A stretch of DNA of 64,000 bases, taken from Roseibium alexandrii DFL-11. Lineage in GTDB: Bacteria > Pseudomonadota > Alphaproteobacteria > Rhizobiales > Stappiaceae. The stretch spans positions 3,133,203 through 3,197,202 of the forward strand of contig NZ_CM011002.1 in the NCBI RefSeq assembly GCF_000158095.2, in the 5' to 3' direction. The notes beneath the pieces are model-generated. The model searched no databases. It had not been told where the DNA came from and saw nothing but the letters and a program-made list of their open reading frames with translations. Shown here in pieces: positions 26,389 to 35,694 of this stretch. Each line of letters opens with the position of its first letter. The stretch's first letter is position 1. The position numbers and the translations under genes are program-made.

Positions 26389-27009
26389 ATGGCCAGCACG
26401 ATTACCAACGTCGTCTTCGATATAGGAAATGTCCTGATCGAATGGAATCCGGAAAATCTCTATCGCAAACTTATACCAAACGATGACGAACGGCATGAGT
26501 TTCTGACGACAGTCTGCACTCCTGACTGGAATGTTCAACAAGACCTTGGGCGAACCTGGACGGAAGCCGTAGAGGTTTTATCAAGGGAGTTTCCTGACAA
26601 GACGGCGTTGATACGGGCCTACTCAGACCGTTGGCATGAAATGGTTCCCGGCCCGATCTCGGGAGCAGAGGCCCTTCTCACTGAACTCAAAGCGAACAAA
26701 ACACCACTTTATGCGATCACAAACTTCTCTTCGGAGAAATTCGTTGAAGCGCAAGTCCGGTTTCCATTCCTGAAAACCAGCTTTCTGGACATCGTTGTCT
26801 CAGCGGAAGAGCGCATGCTTAAGCCGGATGTGCGGATCTACCAGATTCTGATCGATCGCAATGATCTCGCCCCCGAACACTGTCTTTTTATTGATGACTC
26901 GCTTGCGAACGTGGAAACCGCACGACAATTGGGAATGACTGCGCATCATTTCAAAAACGCTGCGGGGTTGGAGCGGGAATTGGCTGCGCTCAACTTGATC
27001 ATGCGGTGA
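26389..27009 (+). CDS. HAD-superfamily hydrolase, YihX-like
   Basis: 206-residue haloacid-dehalogenase-fold phosphatase. Motif I is VFDIGNVLIEW (about residue 9-19). The nucleophile Asp is present, but the second Asp of the usual DxD is Gly, as in the DLGNV sequence of the sugar-phosphatase YihX. Motif II (AITNFSS, about 102), motif III Lys (MLKPDVRIY, about 145) and motif IV (CLFIDDSLANVETA, about 167) are complete. The start has AAAAGG 6 bases upstream. It is divergent from the PhnD-like gene and converges on the deacetylase-like gene. A sugar phosphate substrate is a reasonable guess. Confidence 0.88.
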   Translation: MASTITNVVFDIGNVLIEWNPENLYRKLIPNDDERHEFLTTVCTPDWNVQQDLGRTWTEAVEVLSREFPDKTALIRAYSDRWHEMVPGPISGAEALLTELKANKTPLYAITNFSSEKFVEAQVRFPFLKTSFLDIVVSAEERMLKPDVRIYQILIDRNDLAPEHCLFIDDSLANVETARQLGMTAHHFKNAAGLERELAALNLIMR

Positions 27010-27024
27010 ACCCGAGCAGCACGG

Positions 27025-28053
27025 CTAACCGGAAAACCCCTCAAGAACATTCACGCAGTTGGTCCCAAGCGCATCGACGGCGTAGCCGCCTTCCAGGATG
27101 AAGATTGTCGGCACGCCAACGCGCGCAAGCCGTTGCCCCAACCTCACAAAATCTTCGGATTTGAACTTGAACCCGGAGATAGGGTCCCGCTCGAAGCAAT
27201 CCAATCCGAGAGAAACAATCATCGCCTCCGGCTTGTAAACGAGAAGCCAGCGGCACGCCTCGTCGAGAGCCGGCGAATATGCCGCCCAGTCTGTTCCAAG
27301 GGGCAATGGCCAGTTGCGGGTAAATCCGGTTCCGGCATGCTCACCGGTTTCGTCCGCATAGCCCAGAAAATAAGGATATTCGTCCTTCGGATCAGCGTGA
27401 AGAGACAGGAATAGGACGTCTGGCCGATCATAAAACAGGGCTTGTGTACCGTTTCCGTGGTGATAGTCGACATCCAGAATTGCGACGCGGTGGAGCCCGT
27501 AATCCCGAAGGTATTGCGCAGCGACCGCGGCATTGTTGAAGAAACAATACCCGCCGAAAAAATCGTGCCCGGCGTGGTGTCCCGGGGGGCGGCAAAGTGC
27601 AAAAACTGACTTTTCACCGTCGAGCACGAGTTTGGCAGCTGTCAACGCAGTATCCGCTGAGGCGCGTGCGGCCCTGTAGGTATGCTCACCAAGCGGCGTG
27701 CCGGCATCCATGGAATAGCGCCCCAGCAGCCCGTCGACGTGTTCGACCTTTGTGTCCTGCCGAAGACTTCTGATTGGCCAGACGAAGGGAAAGGCTTCCG
27801 CATCGCGGCCACTGGCTGTCCATAGCGGCCAGAACCTCTCAAGGAAGGATACATATTCCTCAGAGTGCACCCGGTGAAGCGGCCGGATCGGAAACTCCAA
27901 TGGAGGGATGACGTCACCGACCTTGCGGTCTTTCACCGTCGCCAAGACGATTTCCGCCCTGCTCGGAATTTCGACAGCAGGCTGGAGCTTACCGTCTGAA
28001 ATCTCCTGTGCCGGTGCGTGGGCTAGCTGGGTCGCTGAAAAAACCGTCTTCAC
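27025..28053 (-). CDS. Histone-deacetylase-fold amidohydrolase
   Basis: 342-residue zinc amidohydrolase of the arginase/deacetylase fold, in the group of acetylpolyamine amidohydrolases and AcuC. Visible catalytic elements are the His-His pair in RPPGHHAGHDFFGG (about residue 157), the zinc ligands in LDVDYHHGNGTQ (about 193-204) and SLGLDCFERDP (about 280). The active-site Tyr is in LEGGYAVDALG near the C-terminus. The start is GTG with a run of G about 8 bases upstream. It lies 54 bases after galM on the same strand. Likely substrates are acetylated polyamines or similar small acyl-amides rather than proteins, by family knowledge only. Confidence 0.9.
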   Translation of the reverse strand: MKTVFSATQLAHAPAQEISDGKLQPAVEIPSRAEIVLATVKDRKVGDVIPPLEFPIRPLHRVHSEEYVSFLERFWPLWTASGRDAEAFPFVWPIRSLRQDTKVEHVDGLLGRYSMDAGTPLGEHTYRAARASADTALTAAKLVLDGEKSVFALCRPPGHHAGHDFFGGYCFFNNAAVAAQYLRDYGLHRVAILDVDYHHGNGTQALFYDRPDVLFLSLHADPKDEYPYFLGYADETGEHAGTGFTRNWPLPLGTDWAAYSPALDEACRWLLVYKPEAMIVSLGLDCFERDPISGFKFKSEDFVRLGQRLARVGVPTIFILEGGYAVDALGTNCVNVLEGFSG

Positions 28054-28107
28054 AATTTGGCCCCCGTCCCGGTGAAATCACTTTGTCGAAGAATACTCTA
28101 AACGATC

Positions 28108-29103
28108 TTAAGAGAAACGGAATTCCGTTACCTGGTTATAGCTCGCATGCGGCCTCAGCAACACATCCGTGAACGTCTTCTGATTGACGCTATCTGGCCA
28201 ACGTTGTGCTTCCAGGCACAAGCCTGCGTGAGCACCGTAGTTTTTTCCGGCAAGCCCAGGCACAGGCACATCGATCTTTCCGCCGTCGTAGAGCTGCAGC
28301 CCTGGTTCGGTCGTCCAAACTTCCATCCGCCGGTCACCGCTCTTGTCTTCCAGTGCTGCGGCAAACTCAACGGTATCTCTCGGCGCATCTGATAGGCAGA
28401 AGTTGTGGTCATAGATCACCGCCTCTTCTCCCGATTTTCGGCGCAGCCGCCGGCCATCCTGAAAATCATAAGGTGTCCAGGCAACGCTACGGATCTGCCC
28501 GGTTGGGATCAGATGATCCTCAACGGGGACGTAGGTTTCCGCCGCGATTTCGAGCTGGTGATCCAGAATTGTATTGCTGCCGTCGAGATTGAAATAACTG
28601 TGTTGCGACAAGTTGACCGGAGTGGTCTGGTCGGTAGTTGCCGACAACTTCACCCGCAACGCACCCGAGCCTGTCAGGGTGTACCGGACCAGCGCCTCAA
28701 CGCGTCCCGGATAACCCATATCCTCGTCCTCTGACACGAGCTTGAGCAATACGCTCGCTTTGTCGCTTTGTTCAATTTGCCAGTTTCGCTGCGAGAACCC
28801 TTTAGAGCCTCCATGGAGGTGATGGCCGTTGTCATTCTGATCCAAATGATACGCACGCCCGTCGATCGCAATCTTGCCATTTGCGATCCGGTTCGCACAC
28901 CGGCCGACGATTGCGCCGAAATACGGAGAGTGATCCAGATAGTCCTGTAAATTGTCAAAGCCCAAGACGACTGACTGACCGGCAAATTTCAAGTCCCGGA
29001 TGATAGCGCCGAAGGTCAGTACGGAGGCCTCAAGATCGCCCTTCTTCAAGGTGATCTCCTCAACGGATTTACCATCCGGAAGAACACCGAATTCCTGTAT
29101 CAT
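28108..29103 (-). CDS. galM: Aldose 1-epimerase (galactose mutarotase)
   Basis: 331-residue aldose 1-epimerase of the beta-sandwich galactose mutarotase family, which interconverts alpha and beta anomers of hexoses. The substrate-binding Arg and His lie in IVGRCANRIANGK (about residue 66) and NDNGHHLHGG (about 92), the catalytic His in LSQHSYFNLDG (about 166), and the catalytic Glu in LCLEAQRWPDS near residue 300. AGGAG lies 9 bases before the ATG. It follows the phosphomannomutase/phosphoglucomutase gene but is separated by a strong terminator, so it may have its own promoter. Confidence 0.95.
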   Translation of the reverse strand: MIQEFGVLPDGKSVEEITLKKGDLEASVLTFGAIIRDLKFAGQSVVLGFDNLQDYLDHSPYFGAIVGRCANRIANGKIAIDGRAYHLDQNDNGHHLHGGSKGFSQRNWQIEQSDKASVLLKLVSEDEDMGYPGRVEALVRYTLTGSGALRVKLSATTDQTTPVNLSQHSYFNLDGSNTILDHQLEIAAETYVPVEDHLIPTGQIRSVAWTPYDFQDGRRLRRKSGEEAVIYDHNFCLSDAPRDTVEFAAALEDKSGDRRMEVWTTEPGLQLYDGGKIDVPVPGLAGKNYGAHAGLCLEAQRWPDSVNQKTFTDVLLRPHASYNQVTEFRFS

Positions 29104-29121
29104 TAAGAAAACTCCTGGAGA

Positions 29122-29160
29122 AAAACAAAAAAGGCGGCGAGGATTTCGCCGCCTTTCTCA
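29122..29160 (-). terminator. Intrinsic terminator after the phosphohexomutase gene
   Basis: A 10-base GC-rich stem (AAAGGCGGCG at 29130-29139, CGCCGCCTTT at 29147-29156) with a 7-base loop is followed on the minus strand by a long T-rich tract (TTTTTTGTTTTT). It lies 20 bases past the mutase stop and ahead of the galM start. Plus-strand reading has only a short T-run, so the main direction is minus. Confidence 0.9.
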
Positions 29161-29175
29161 AGCCAAGTCAAGACT

Positions 29176-30675
29176 TTAGAGCGTCTGATTGTATTCGCCA
29201 ACTTCGGGATTTTCCCGCAGAACCGCATCAACAGCCTTGAACATTTCATGAAGCCGCACTTCCGAAGCCGGACTTTCGACCACGACGACAAGCTCCGGCT
29301 TGTTCGAAGAGGCCCGCACGAGGCCCCAGGTGCCGTCTTCGCTGACAACGCGGATACCGTTGACGGTGATCAGATCTGTAATGGACTGCCCGGCAATTTT
29401 CTCGCCAGCGCCATGCATCTCCTTAAACCGGGCAACAACCCGGTCAACGACATCGTATTTCACTTCGTCAGCACATTTCGGCGACATGGTCGGCGAGCCC
29501 CAGGTCTTGGGCAAATCCCTCCGCAGATCTGCCATGGACTTGTCCGGGTTGCGGTCGAGCATGTCGAGAATGGCGATTGCGGACACCAGGCCATCATCAT
29601 AACCGCGGCCGATCGGCTTGTTGAAGAAATAGTGTCCGGACTTCTCAAAACCGACGATTGCATCGAGCTCGGTAACCCGGCGCTTGATGTAAGAGTGACC
29701 GGTCTTGAAATAGTCGGTCTTGGCGCCGTTGGCCTGAAGCACTGGATCTGTGTTGAACAGACCGGTCGACTTTACGTCGACAACGAACTGGCTGTTTGGA
29801 TGCAATGCCGAGATATCGCGGGCTAGCATAACACCGACCTTGTCGGCGAAAATCTCTTCGCCTTCATTGTCGACAACGCCGCAACGGTCTCCGTCTCCGT
29901 CAAACCCGAGACCGACATCCGCGCCAACTTCCAGAACCTTGTCCCGCAGAGCATGAAGCATCTTCATGTCTTCCGGGTTTGGGTTGTAACGCGGAAACGT
30001 GTGGTCAAGTTCGGCATCAAGCGGAATAACTTCCGCGCCAAGTGCTTCCAGGATTTTTGGCGCAAAGGCACCCGCTGTCCCATTGCCGCAAGCTGCGACC
30101 ACCTTGATCGGTTTTTTCAGTTTTGCGCGGTCGGTCAGCTCCTTGAAGTAGACATCTGCAAAGCCGTCGACAAACTTGTAGCTTCCGCCACCTTTCAAAT
30201 CAAAGGCCGCGTCCAAAACGATTTCCTTAAGCCGGCCCATCTCGTCCGGACCGAAAGTGAGTGGGCGGTCGATGCCCATTTTCACGCCGGTCCAGCCATT
30301 GTCGTTGTGGGACGCCGTGATCATCGCAACGGCCGGGACATCGAGTGCAAACTGCGCGAAATAAGCCATTGGCGACAAAGCCAGGCCGATGTCGTGAACG
30401 TTTACACCCGCTGCCAGAAGTCCGTTGACCACCGCCATCTTGATCGATGCGGAGTAGCCGCGGAAATCATGCCCAACGACGATATCGGGGCGCACGCCGC
30501 GCTCATGAATGAGCGTGCCGATACCCATACCGAGCGCCTGCATTCCCATCAGGTTGATTTCTTTTTCGAATAACCAACGCGCATCGTATTCGCGGAAGCC
30601 GGTTGGCTTCACCAGCGGTAGCGTTTCATATTCATAGGTGTTCGGTGTAAGGGCAGGTCTTGGCTTCGGAAACAT
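29176..30675 (-). CDS. Phosphomannomutase/phosphoglucomutase
   Basis: 499-residue alpha-D-phosphohexomutase, interconverting hexose 1- and 6-phosphates for polysaccharide and lipopolysaccharide precursors. The active-site phosphoserine loop is MITASHNDNGWTGVKMG (about residue 115), the metal-binding loop GFDGDGDRCGVVD (about 250), the sugar-recognition loop GFEKSGHYFF (about 335), and the C-terminal phosphate-binding region VRASSNKPELVVVVES. I chose the ATG at 30675 because AGAGGA lies 5 bases upstream; an in-frame start at 30699 lacks this. It resembles the ManB/AlgC family, but the exact sugar preference cannot be told. Confidence 0.94.
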   Translation of the reverse strand: MFPKPRPALTPNTYEYETLPLVKPTGFREYDARWLFEKEINLMGMQALGMGIGTLIHERGVRPDIVVGHDFRGYSASIKMAVVNGLLAAGVNVHDIGLALSPMAYFAQFALDVPAVAMITASHNDNGWTGVKMGIDRPLTFGPDEMGRLKEIVLDAAFDLKGGGSYKFVDGFADVYFKELTDRAKLKKPIKVVAACGNGTAGAFAPKILEALGAEVIPLDAELDHTFPRYNPNPEDMKMLHALRDKVLEVGADVGLGFDGDGDRCGVVDNEGEEIFADKVGVMLARDISALHPNSQFVVDVKSTGLFNTDPVLQANGAKTDYFKTGHSYIKRRVTELDAIVGFEKSGHYFFNKPIGRGYDDGLVSAIAILDMLDRNPDKSMADLRRDLPKTWGSPTMSPKCADEVKYDVVDRVVARFKEMHGAGEKIAGQSITDLITVNGIRVVSEDGTWGLVRASSNKPELVVVVESPASEVRLHEMFKAVDAVLRENPEVGEYNQTL

Positions 30676-30741
30676 GCAGTCCTCTAAAAGCTTTGGCATC
30701 TAATTGGTGTATAGGAGGCCATTGTGACAGCAAAGACAAAT

Positions 30742-31245
30742 CTACTGGATCAGTACTAGGGTGCCGTTCGAAATGTCAAACCGGTCCAGCTTGTTGAGGG
30801 CCGTCATACCTAGCAACGGGATCGACAGACTGCTGTCTTGCAACACCAATGCCTCAATGTTTCTCAGGTTGATCCGGCCGATCTGCAGCCGGTCTATCAC
30901 AGCGCGAGCGCCATAAGTGGTTCCGTTGGCGGTACTGACCCGAAGTTTGAAATCGTCGTTTGCCGGGAAAATACCGACAATCCGCGCGACTGAAACCGGC
31001 AGAACCGTCGCGGATGCGCCCGTATCAACCAGCATTTCGTGCATGTGACCGTTCAGATGAACGTCGGCTACAAACTGCCCGCTTCGGTTTGCCGATATCC
31101 GATGCCGGCGTTCACCGGTCTCTGACGAGGCATTAGAAGTTGCAGCTGCAGTCTCACTTGTCTGGTTGTTTTGATGTTCAACCCATAAGGGGACGATAGG
31201 TGCAAGTGCTGCGCACAAAACCAGGACGATGAGAAAACGATACAT
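30742..31245 (-). CDS. Retropepsin-like aspartic protease family protein
   Basis: 167-residue membrane-anchored protein. One N-terminal helix (about residues 3-20) is followed by a polar linker and a single retropepsin-like domain with the catalytic motif MLVDTGASATVLP (Asp-Thr-Gly, about residue 84) and the C-terminal LLGMTALNKLDRFDI. Only one Asp-Thr-Gly lobe is present, so activity needs a homodimer, as in retroviral proteases. The family (TIGR02281 type) is widespread in alphaproteobacteria; the substrate is unknown. The start at 31245 has GAGG 7 bases upstream. Confidence 0.88.
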   Translation of the reverse strand: MYRFLIVLVLCAALAPIVPLWVEHQNNQTSETAAATSNASSETGERRHRISANRSGQFVADVHLNGHMHEMLVDTGASATVLPVSVARIVGIFPANDDFKLRVSTANGTTYGARAVIDRLQIGRINLRNIEALVLQDSSLSIPLLGMTALNKLDRFDISNGTLVLIQ

Positions 31246-31357
31246 GGGCCGCCTCGTTTGCCGGAGGCCTAGCGCTATCACAACAACCTTATCGCACCGT
31301 AAAGCGTTCTAGGTTCAGTTTAGACAACCGAACATCCGTCCAATTCGGCTGACGCAA

Positions 31358-31390
31358 AAGAAAAACGCGGCGCCCTTAGCACCGCGTTAA
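31358..31390 (-). terminator. Intrinsic terminator after upp
   Basis: Stem AACGCGG (31364-31370) with CCGCGTT (31382-31388) around an 11-base loop, followed on the minus strand by a T-rich tract (TTTTTCTTTT). It closes the nucleoside-salvage run about 20 bases after the upp stop codon. Confidence 0.8.
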
Positions 31391-31410
31391 AAGGCAAAAG
31401 ATCTTGGGAG

Positions 31411-32040
31411 TTATTTGGTGCCGTACATCCGGTCACCAGCGTCTCCAAGACCTGGCACGATGTAGCCCTTTTCGTTGAGCTTCTCATCAATGGAAGCCGT
31501 GTAGATTGGAACGTCCGGCTGTTTCTCGTTAAATTTCGCCACACCTTCAGGAGATGCCAGCAGGCACAGGAACCGGATATTGTTTGCGCCGCGTTCTTTC
31601 AGTTTATCAACTGCTGCAATGGCCGAGTTACCGGTCGCCAGCATTGGGTCGACAACAATCACGAGACGTTCGTTCAGATCTTCCGGAGCCTTGAAATAGT
31701 ATTCAACCGGCTCAAGGGTTTCCGGATCACGGTACAGGCCCACGTGGGCGACGCGTGCAGACGGCACGAGATCAAGCATTCCTTCCAATAGACCATTACC
31801 GGCGCGCAGGACGGATGCAAATACAAGCTTCTTGCCCGCCAGTGACGGTGCCTGCATCTCGGCAAGCGGCGTTTCGATGGTCTGGCGAACAAGCGGCAAA
31901 TCGCGGGTCACTTCGTAACACAGCAGCGTCGAAATCTCGCGCAGGAGACGCCGGAACCCCTGAGTTGACGTTCCCTTGTCACGCATGATGGTGAGTTTGT
32001 GCTGGACCAGCGGATGGCTGATGACATTTGCTCCGGACAT
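31411..32040 (-). CDS. upp: Uracil phosphoribosyltransferase
   Basis: 209-residue enzyme making UMP from uracil and PRPP. The start at 32040 has AGAGG 7 bases upstream and gives the family's normal length. The PRPP-binding loop [21 protein letters not shown] (about residues 127-147) is intact, as are the N-terminal [17 protein letters not shown] and the C-terminal uracil-binding [15 protein letters not shown]. It is the last gene of the nucleoside cluster, 67 bases after the URC4-like gene, and is followed by a terminator. A uracil phosphoribosyltransferase is also part of the URC uracil-degradation route, which makes the pairing notable. Confidence 0.97.
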   Translation of the reverse strand: MSGANVISHPLVQHKLTIMRDKGTSTQGFRRLLREISTLLCYEVTRDLPLVRQTIETPLAEMQAPSLAGKKLVFASVLRAGNGLLEGMLDLVPSARVAHVGLYRDPETLEPVEYYFKAPEDLNERLVIVVDPMLATGNSAIAAVDKLKERGANNIRFLCLLASPEGVAKFNEKQPDVPIYTASIDEKLNEKGYIVPGLGDAGDRMYGTK

Positions 32041-32107
32041 ATCTGCCTCTCTTTGTGTGGGCCGCATCCGATAGCGGGCGGTCTTCCGTTTGTTTGATGT
32101 TGTGGAC

Positions 32108-33361
32108 CTATGCCCCGAACGGCAACCAAAAAATAGAGCCCGGGTTCATGATTTTTTCCAGTTTTTCCCGCAAGTCCTGGTTTTCGGAGACTATCGCGGC
32201 TCCAGCCCGGCTGGTTCCCCCTTCCAGGATGCAGGACAACGGCAATTGCTCTTGCTCAACATCCAGTTCCTTTCGCAGCATGGCCGCAAGTCTATCCGTC
32301 AATGCAATCGTGACAGCGCGCACTTCCGTGTGGCGGTCCAAGGCCTGATCATCAGACAAGTCGCCAGTTTCGGATTTAAAACCGAGCACACCGGTGTTCA
32401 CGAACAAACCGGCGTGCTCTGCATCGCTGGGTCCTGTCAGCGTATCAAGCTCATCCACCTCGTATCCGGCCCAGGCCAGCGGCTCAACAAGGGAATAGAC
32501 CATTCTCTGGGCAATTAGATGAAAGGGCACAATCTCCTGATTTGCGGAATTAGCCTTCACAGAATGGGCAAAACTGTCTCCAAACGCCACGTCCCGCTCG
32601 GCGGCACCACCCTCCCAAAGCGGCGCAAGGCTTTGGAGCAAACGGTCGAGCAGAACCGTGGCATCGACCGAACCCCATCCTTCGCTGCCAACCTTTACAA
32701 CGAGATTTCCAGGACGCGTGGATTGACCTTCGCCGAAAAGATCGGGCCGCAAGGCAAGGGCTTCGCCAAACCGCTTTAGTTGGCGCTGCAGGTGTTTTAA
32801 AAACTCTTCCTCCTGCTCGGCACTGATCTGAAGTCCGGTGGCCAGTTCTTCGATTTCAAGACGGATCATCGCGTCTGCATCAACCCGGAACGGATCGACA
32901 GGATCGGAGGAAAACGAGCCTGCGGCGAACATGTTGATGACCGCCAAAGCCGTGGCTTCCCGACCGGTTGCAACAGTTCCGGCCATCGTGTCTTCGTATG
33001 ACCAGCCCTGAGGTGTTTTCACATCCATATAAGCCGCGAGAATTGCCAGGTCCGATGCCGCTGCAAGAAGCTCATCCGCCGACTGAAAATTTCGCGCCGA
33101 CGCAAGCGCGCTCCACCGATCAACGCCCCCTGCTTCAAACAACCGCCAGACTCCGTAGGGCGGGATCTGGAAATCAGGATAGGCCTGCTTGGCAGTTTCA
33201 AGAACCTCAATCAAGGCCTGATCCAGTTTGCTGATGTCAACGGTCACATGGTCCAGATGATCAGCAAGTGCACGATCCAGAAGGGTGTTCGCGACTGAGC
33301 GAACGCGTTCGGCCTTGAAGGTTTCCAACAGGCCGCTGTCGTTTTGGGCTTTGGTGGTCAT
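32108..33361 (-). CDS. URC4/urg3 (DUF1688) family protein
   Basis: 417-residue protein that matches the DUF1688 family, recognised from [23 protein letters not shown] (about residues 60-82) and the [14 protein letters not shown] segment (about 156). The yeast member URC4 is needed for uracil degradation through the URC pathway, but its reaction is not known. No enzyme motif of a familiar superfamily is visible. It starts 5 bases after the adenosine deaminase stop with a poor ribosome-binding site, suggesting coupled translation. It is next to upp, and a uracil phosphoribosyltransferase is a URC pathway step. No URC1 (GTP cyclohydrolase II-like) gene lies in this window. Confidence 0.85.
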   Translation of the reverse strand: MTTKAQNDSGLLETFKAERVRSVANTLLDRALADHLDHVTVDISKLDQALIEVLETAKQAYPDFQIPPYGVWRLFEAGGVDRWSALASARNFQSADELLAAASDLAILAAYMDVKTPQGWSYEDTMAGTVATGREATALAVINMFAAGSFSSDPVDPFRVDADAMIRLEIEELATGLQISAEQEEEFLKHLQRQLKRFGEALALRPDLFGEGQSTRPGNLVVKVGSEGWGSVDATVLLDRLLQSLAPLWEGGAAERDVAFGDSFAHSVKANSANQEIVPFHLIAQRMVYSLVEPLAWAGYEVDELDTLTGPSDAEHAGLFVNTGVLGFKSETGDLSDDQALDRHTEVRAVTIALTDRLAAMLRKELDVEQEQLPLSCILEGGTSRAGAAIVSENQDLREKLEKIMNPGSIFWLPFGA

Positions 33362-33366
33362 GGTCG

Positions 33367-34380
33367 CTAACTGCCAATCTTTGCGCTGTCGAGACGGGTC
33401 AGCAACCGGTTGCGGGTACTGTCGTCACAAAACGCGGCCATGATGGCCGTCCGGCTGATCTCCATTTGATCGTCTCTTGTCCAGCCGAATGTCTCCGTGA
33501 CAGACGCATACTCTTTGCCGAGTGTTGTGCCAAAAAAGGGCGGGTCATCCGAATTCAGAGTGACCTTGACGCCTTCTTTCCGAAGCATGTTCACCGGGTG
33601 GAAGCGTAAGACGGAATAAACGCCGAGCGCGATGTTCGACCCCGGACACACTTCCAAGACAATGTCTTCATCGGCAAGCCGTTTCACAAGATCCCGATCT
33701 TCAATGGCCCGCACGCCATGCCCAAGACGCTTGACCCGCAAGAACTCCAGGGCTGCGGTGATGCTTTCCGGCCCGCCAAATTCCCCGGCATGGGCTGTTG
33801 TACCCAACCCGGCATCGGCTGCCATGCGGAACGCCTTGGCAAAGTTTGCCGGATGTCCAGAGCGTTCATCCCCTGCCAAGCCAAATCCGGTGACCAGGGG
33901 ATGCGGATTGCCAATCACTTCCTTGACGACGCGTTCGACGGAGGCTGTGCCGAAATGCCGTACACCGATTGCAATCATCCGGCCGTCTATGGCCGTATCG
34001 ATTTTTGCCCGTTCGATCCCGGCCGCAAGGCCCTCCACATAGGACCGGTAGGAAAGACCGGCGGCCTGTGCGTGGTCGGGCGAAATGAAAATCTCGCCGT
34101 AAATCGCACCTTCCGCTGCAAGCATCCGGAAATATGTCTCGGCAAGAAGCGCGTAGTCAGCCGGTGTCTTGAAGACGGAACTGGCGGTATCATAGGCTTT
34201 TAGGAACGAGGTGAAATCGCACCAGACATACTGTCCCTTGCCGTCAATCACCTCTGAGACATCGACGCCATGCTGATCAGCGAGCTGACGGACGAGACGT
34301 GGAGGAGCGGCCCCTTCAATGTGGCAGTGAAGTTCGACCTTTGGGACCGCGAGGGTCTCGTCCTTACCTTTTGGAGCCAC
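33367..34380 (-). CDS. add: Adenosine deaminase
   Basis: 337-residue zinc hydrolase of the adenosine deaminase family, which converts (deoxy)adenosine to (deoxy)inosine. Metal ligands lie in ELHCHIEG (about residue 17-24), TTHAGEFGG (about 193) and LNSDDPPFFG (about 275). The catalytic Glu is in HAGE, and GHGVRAIED and CPGSNIALGVY are also present. The only sensible start is GTG at 34380. The first metal motif is HCH rather than the commoner HVH, as seen in other alphaproteobacterial members. Its inosine product feeds the purine nucleoside phosphorylase encoded upstream. Confidence 0.95.
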   Translation of the reverse strand: MAPKGKDETLAVPKVELHCHIEGAAPPRLVRQLADQHGVDVSEVIDGKGQYVWCDFTSFLKAYDTASSVFKTPADYALLAETYFRMLAAEGAIYGEIFISPDHAQAAGLSYRSYVEGLAAGIERAKIDTAIDGRMIAIGVRHFGTASVERVVKEVIGNPHPLVTGFGLAGDERSGHPANFAKAFRMAADAGLGTTAHAGEFGGPESITAALEFLRVKRLGHGVRAIEDRDLVKRLADEDIVLEVCPGSNIALGVYSVLRFHPVNMLRKEGVKVTLNSDDPPFFGTTLGKEYASVTETFGWTRDDQMEISRTAIMAAFCDDSTRNRLLTRLDSAKIGS

Positions 34381-34400
34381 TTTCGTCCGCTGTCCTTCTT

Positions 34401-35621
34401 TTACAGGAAACTGGTTCCATGCGGGCCTTGGTCGATCCCAAGATGATCCGCAACGCTCTCCCCAATATCGGCGTAGGTCTTGCGCCTGCCAATACCCTTG
34501 CCCGCAATGCCCGGTCCCGTGGCGATCACAGGAACATGTTCACGGGTATGATCCGTCCCGCGCCAGGTCGGGTCGCATCCGTGATCAGCCGTCAGGATTA
34601 GGAGGTCACCCTCCCGCATTTTGGCAATCATGTCCGGAAGACGTCCGTCAAAGTGCTCCAATGCCGCTGCATACCCCGGAACATCGCGGCGATGCCCATA
34701 AAGGGAATCGAAGTCGATGAAGTTGGCGAAGATCATGTCGCCATCTTGCGCCAGATCCATGGCTTCAAGGGTCTTGTCAAAAAGCTGATCATTGCCAGCG
34801 CCCTTCAGGACCTTAGCGACTCCCTGATGCGCAAAGATGTCGGAGATTTTTCCAATGCCATAAACAGTCCGGCCGTCAACAGTCAGCCGATCAAGCAATG
34901 TTGGCTCAGGTGGCAAAACGGAATAATCGCGGCGGTTGGCCGTGCGCTCAAACGTATCAGCGCTGTCGCCGAGAAAAGGACGCGCAATCACGCGGCCGAT
35001 GTTATACGGATCCGCAAATTCGCGCGTGATTTTGCAAAGGTCATAGAGTTTCTCCAGGCCGAAATGCTCTTCGTGAGTGGCGATCTGAATGACCGAGTCA
35101 GCGGAAGTGTAGAAGATCGGCTTCCCGGTCTTGACATGCTCCTCCCCGAGTTCTGCGATGATCTCGGTCCCGGACGCATGTTTGTCGCCCAGGATGCCAT
35201 TCAATCCGGCTTTTTCGCTGATCTTGGAAATCAGCTCCTTCGGAAATGTCGGGATCGTTTCCGGGAAATAGCCCCAGTCGAACCGGACTGGTACGCCCGC
35301 GATTTCCCAGTGCCCGGACGGGGTATCCTTGCCGTTCGAGACTTCGGCCGCATAACCCCAAAGTCCTTCCGGCTCACCAGAATAGGTCAAACCGGGGACG
35401 TCTTCACCGGTGGACAGACGGCCGGCCGCACCAAGCCCGAGGCGGTCCATATTCGGGACCGACAACGGACCAGAGCGAAGGCCGTCCTTGTCGCCCTTTC
35501 CCGCCGCGCAATGCTGCGCAATGTGGCCAAGGGTATCCGACCCCACATCGCCAAAGGCGTCCGCGTCCGCCGCGCCGCCAATCCCGAAACTGTCCAGTAC
35601 GCACAAGATCGCACGGGGCAT
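34401..35621 (-). CDS. deoB: Phosphopentomutase
   Basis: 406-residue alkaline-phosphatase-superfamily enzyme converting (deoxy)ribose 1-phosphate to the 5-phosphate. The metal-binding N-terminus ([22 protein letters not shown], with nucleophile Thr in GSDTLGHIA) and the C-terminal metal motifs ([37 protein letters not shown]) are intact. The ribosome-binding site GAGGAG lies 7 bases before the ATG. It links the nucleoside phosphorylases, which release sugar 1-phosphates, to the aldolase DeoC. Confidence 0.97.
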   Translation of the reverse strand: MPRAILCVLDSFGIGGAADADAFGDVGSDTLGHIAQHCAAGKGDKDGLRSGPLSVPNMDRLGLGAAGRLSTGEDVPGLTYSGEPEGLWGYAAEVSNGKDTPSGHWEIAGVPVRFDWGYFPETIPTFPKELISKISEKAGLNGILGDKHASGTEIIAELGEEHVKTGKPIFYTSADSVIQIATHEEHFGLEKLYDLCKITREFADPYNIGRVIARPFLGDSADTFERTANRRDYSVLPPEPTLLDRLTVDGRTVYGIGKISDIFAHQGVAKVLKGAGNDQLFDKTLEAMDLAQDGDMIFANFIDFDSLYGHRRDVPGYAAALEHFDGRLPDMIAKMREGDLLILTADHGCDPTWRGTDHTREHVPVIATGPGIAGKGIGRRKTYADIGESVADHLGIDQGPHGTSFL

Positions 35622-35639
35622 GAGTATCTCCTCATTATT

Positions 35640-35690
35640 GTTGCCGGCAGGTTCTGCCGGAACGAGCCGGGTTTTGCTCCCGGCCCGGCC
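35640..35690 (-). repeat. Two tandem hairpins between deoA and deoB
   Basis: CCGGCA-GGTTC-TGCCGG (35644-35660) and GCCGGG-7-CCCGGC (35666-35684) lie side by side in the 73-base gap. Neither ends in a T-run on the minus strand. They may stabilise the upstream deoA message or tune the deoA:deoB ratio, like intercistronic REP-type elements. Confidence 0.5.
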
Positions 35691-35694
35691 GCGG

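Noticed and set aside
29953..30573. Plus-strand open frame opposite the phosphohexomutase gene
   Set aside because: It is fully antisense to conserved active-site coding sequence, with shadow-like composition.
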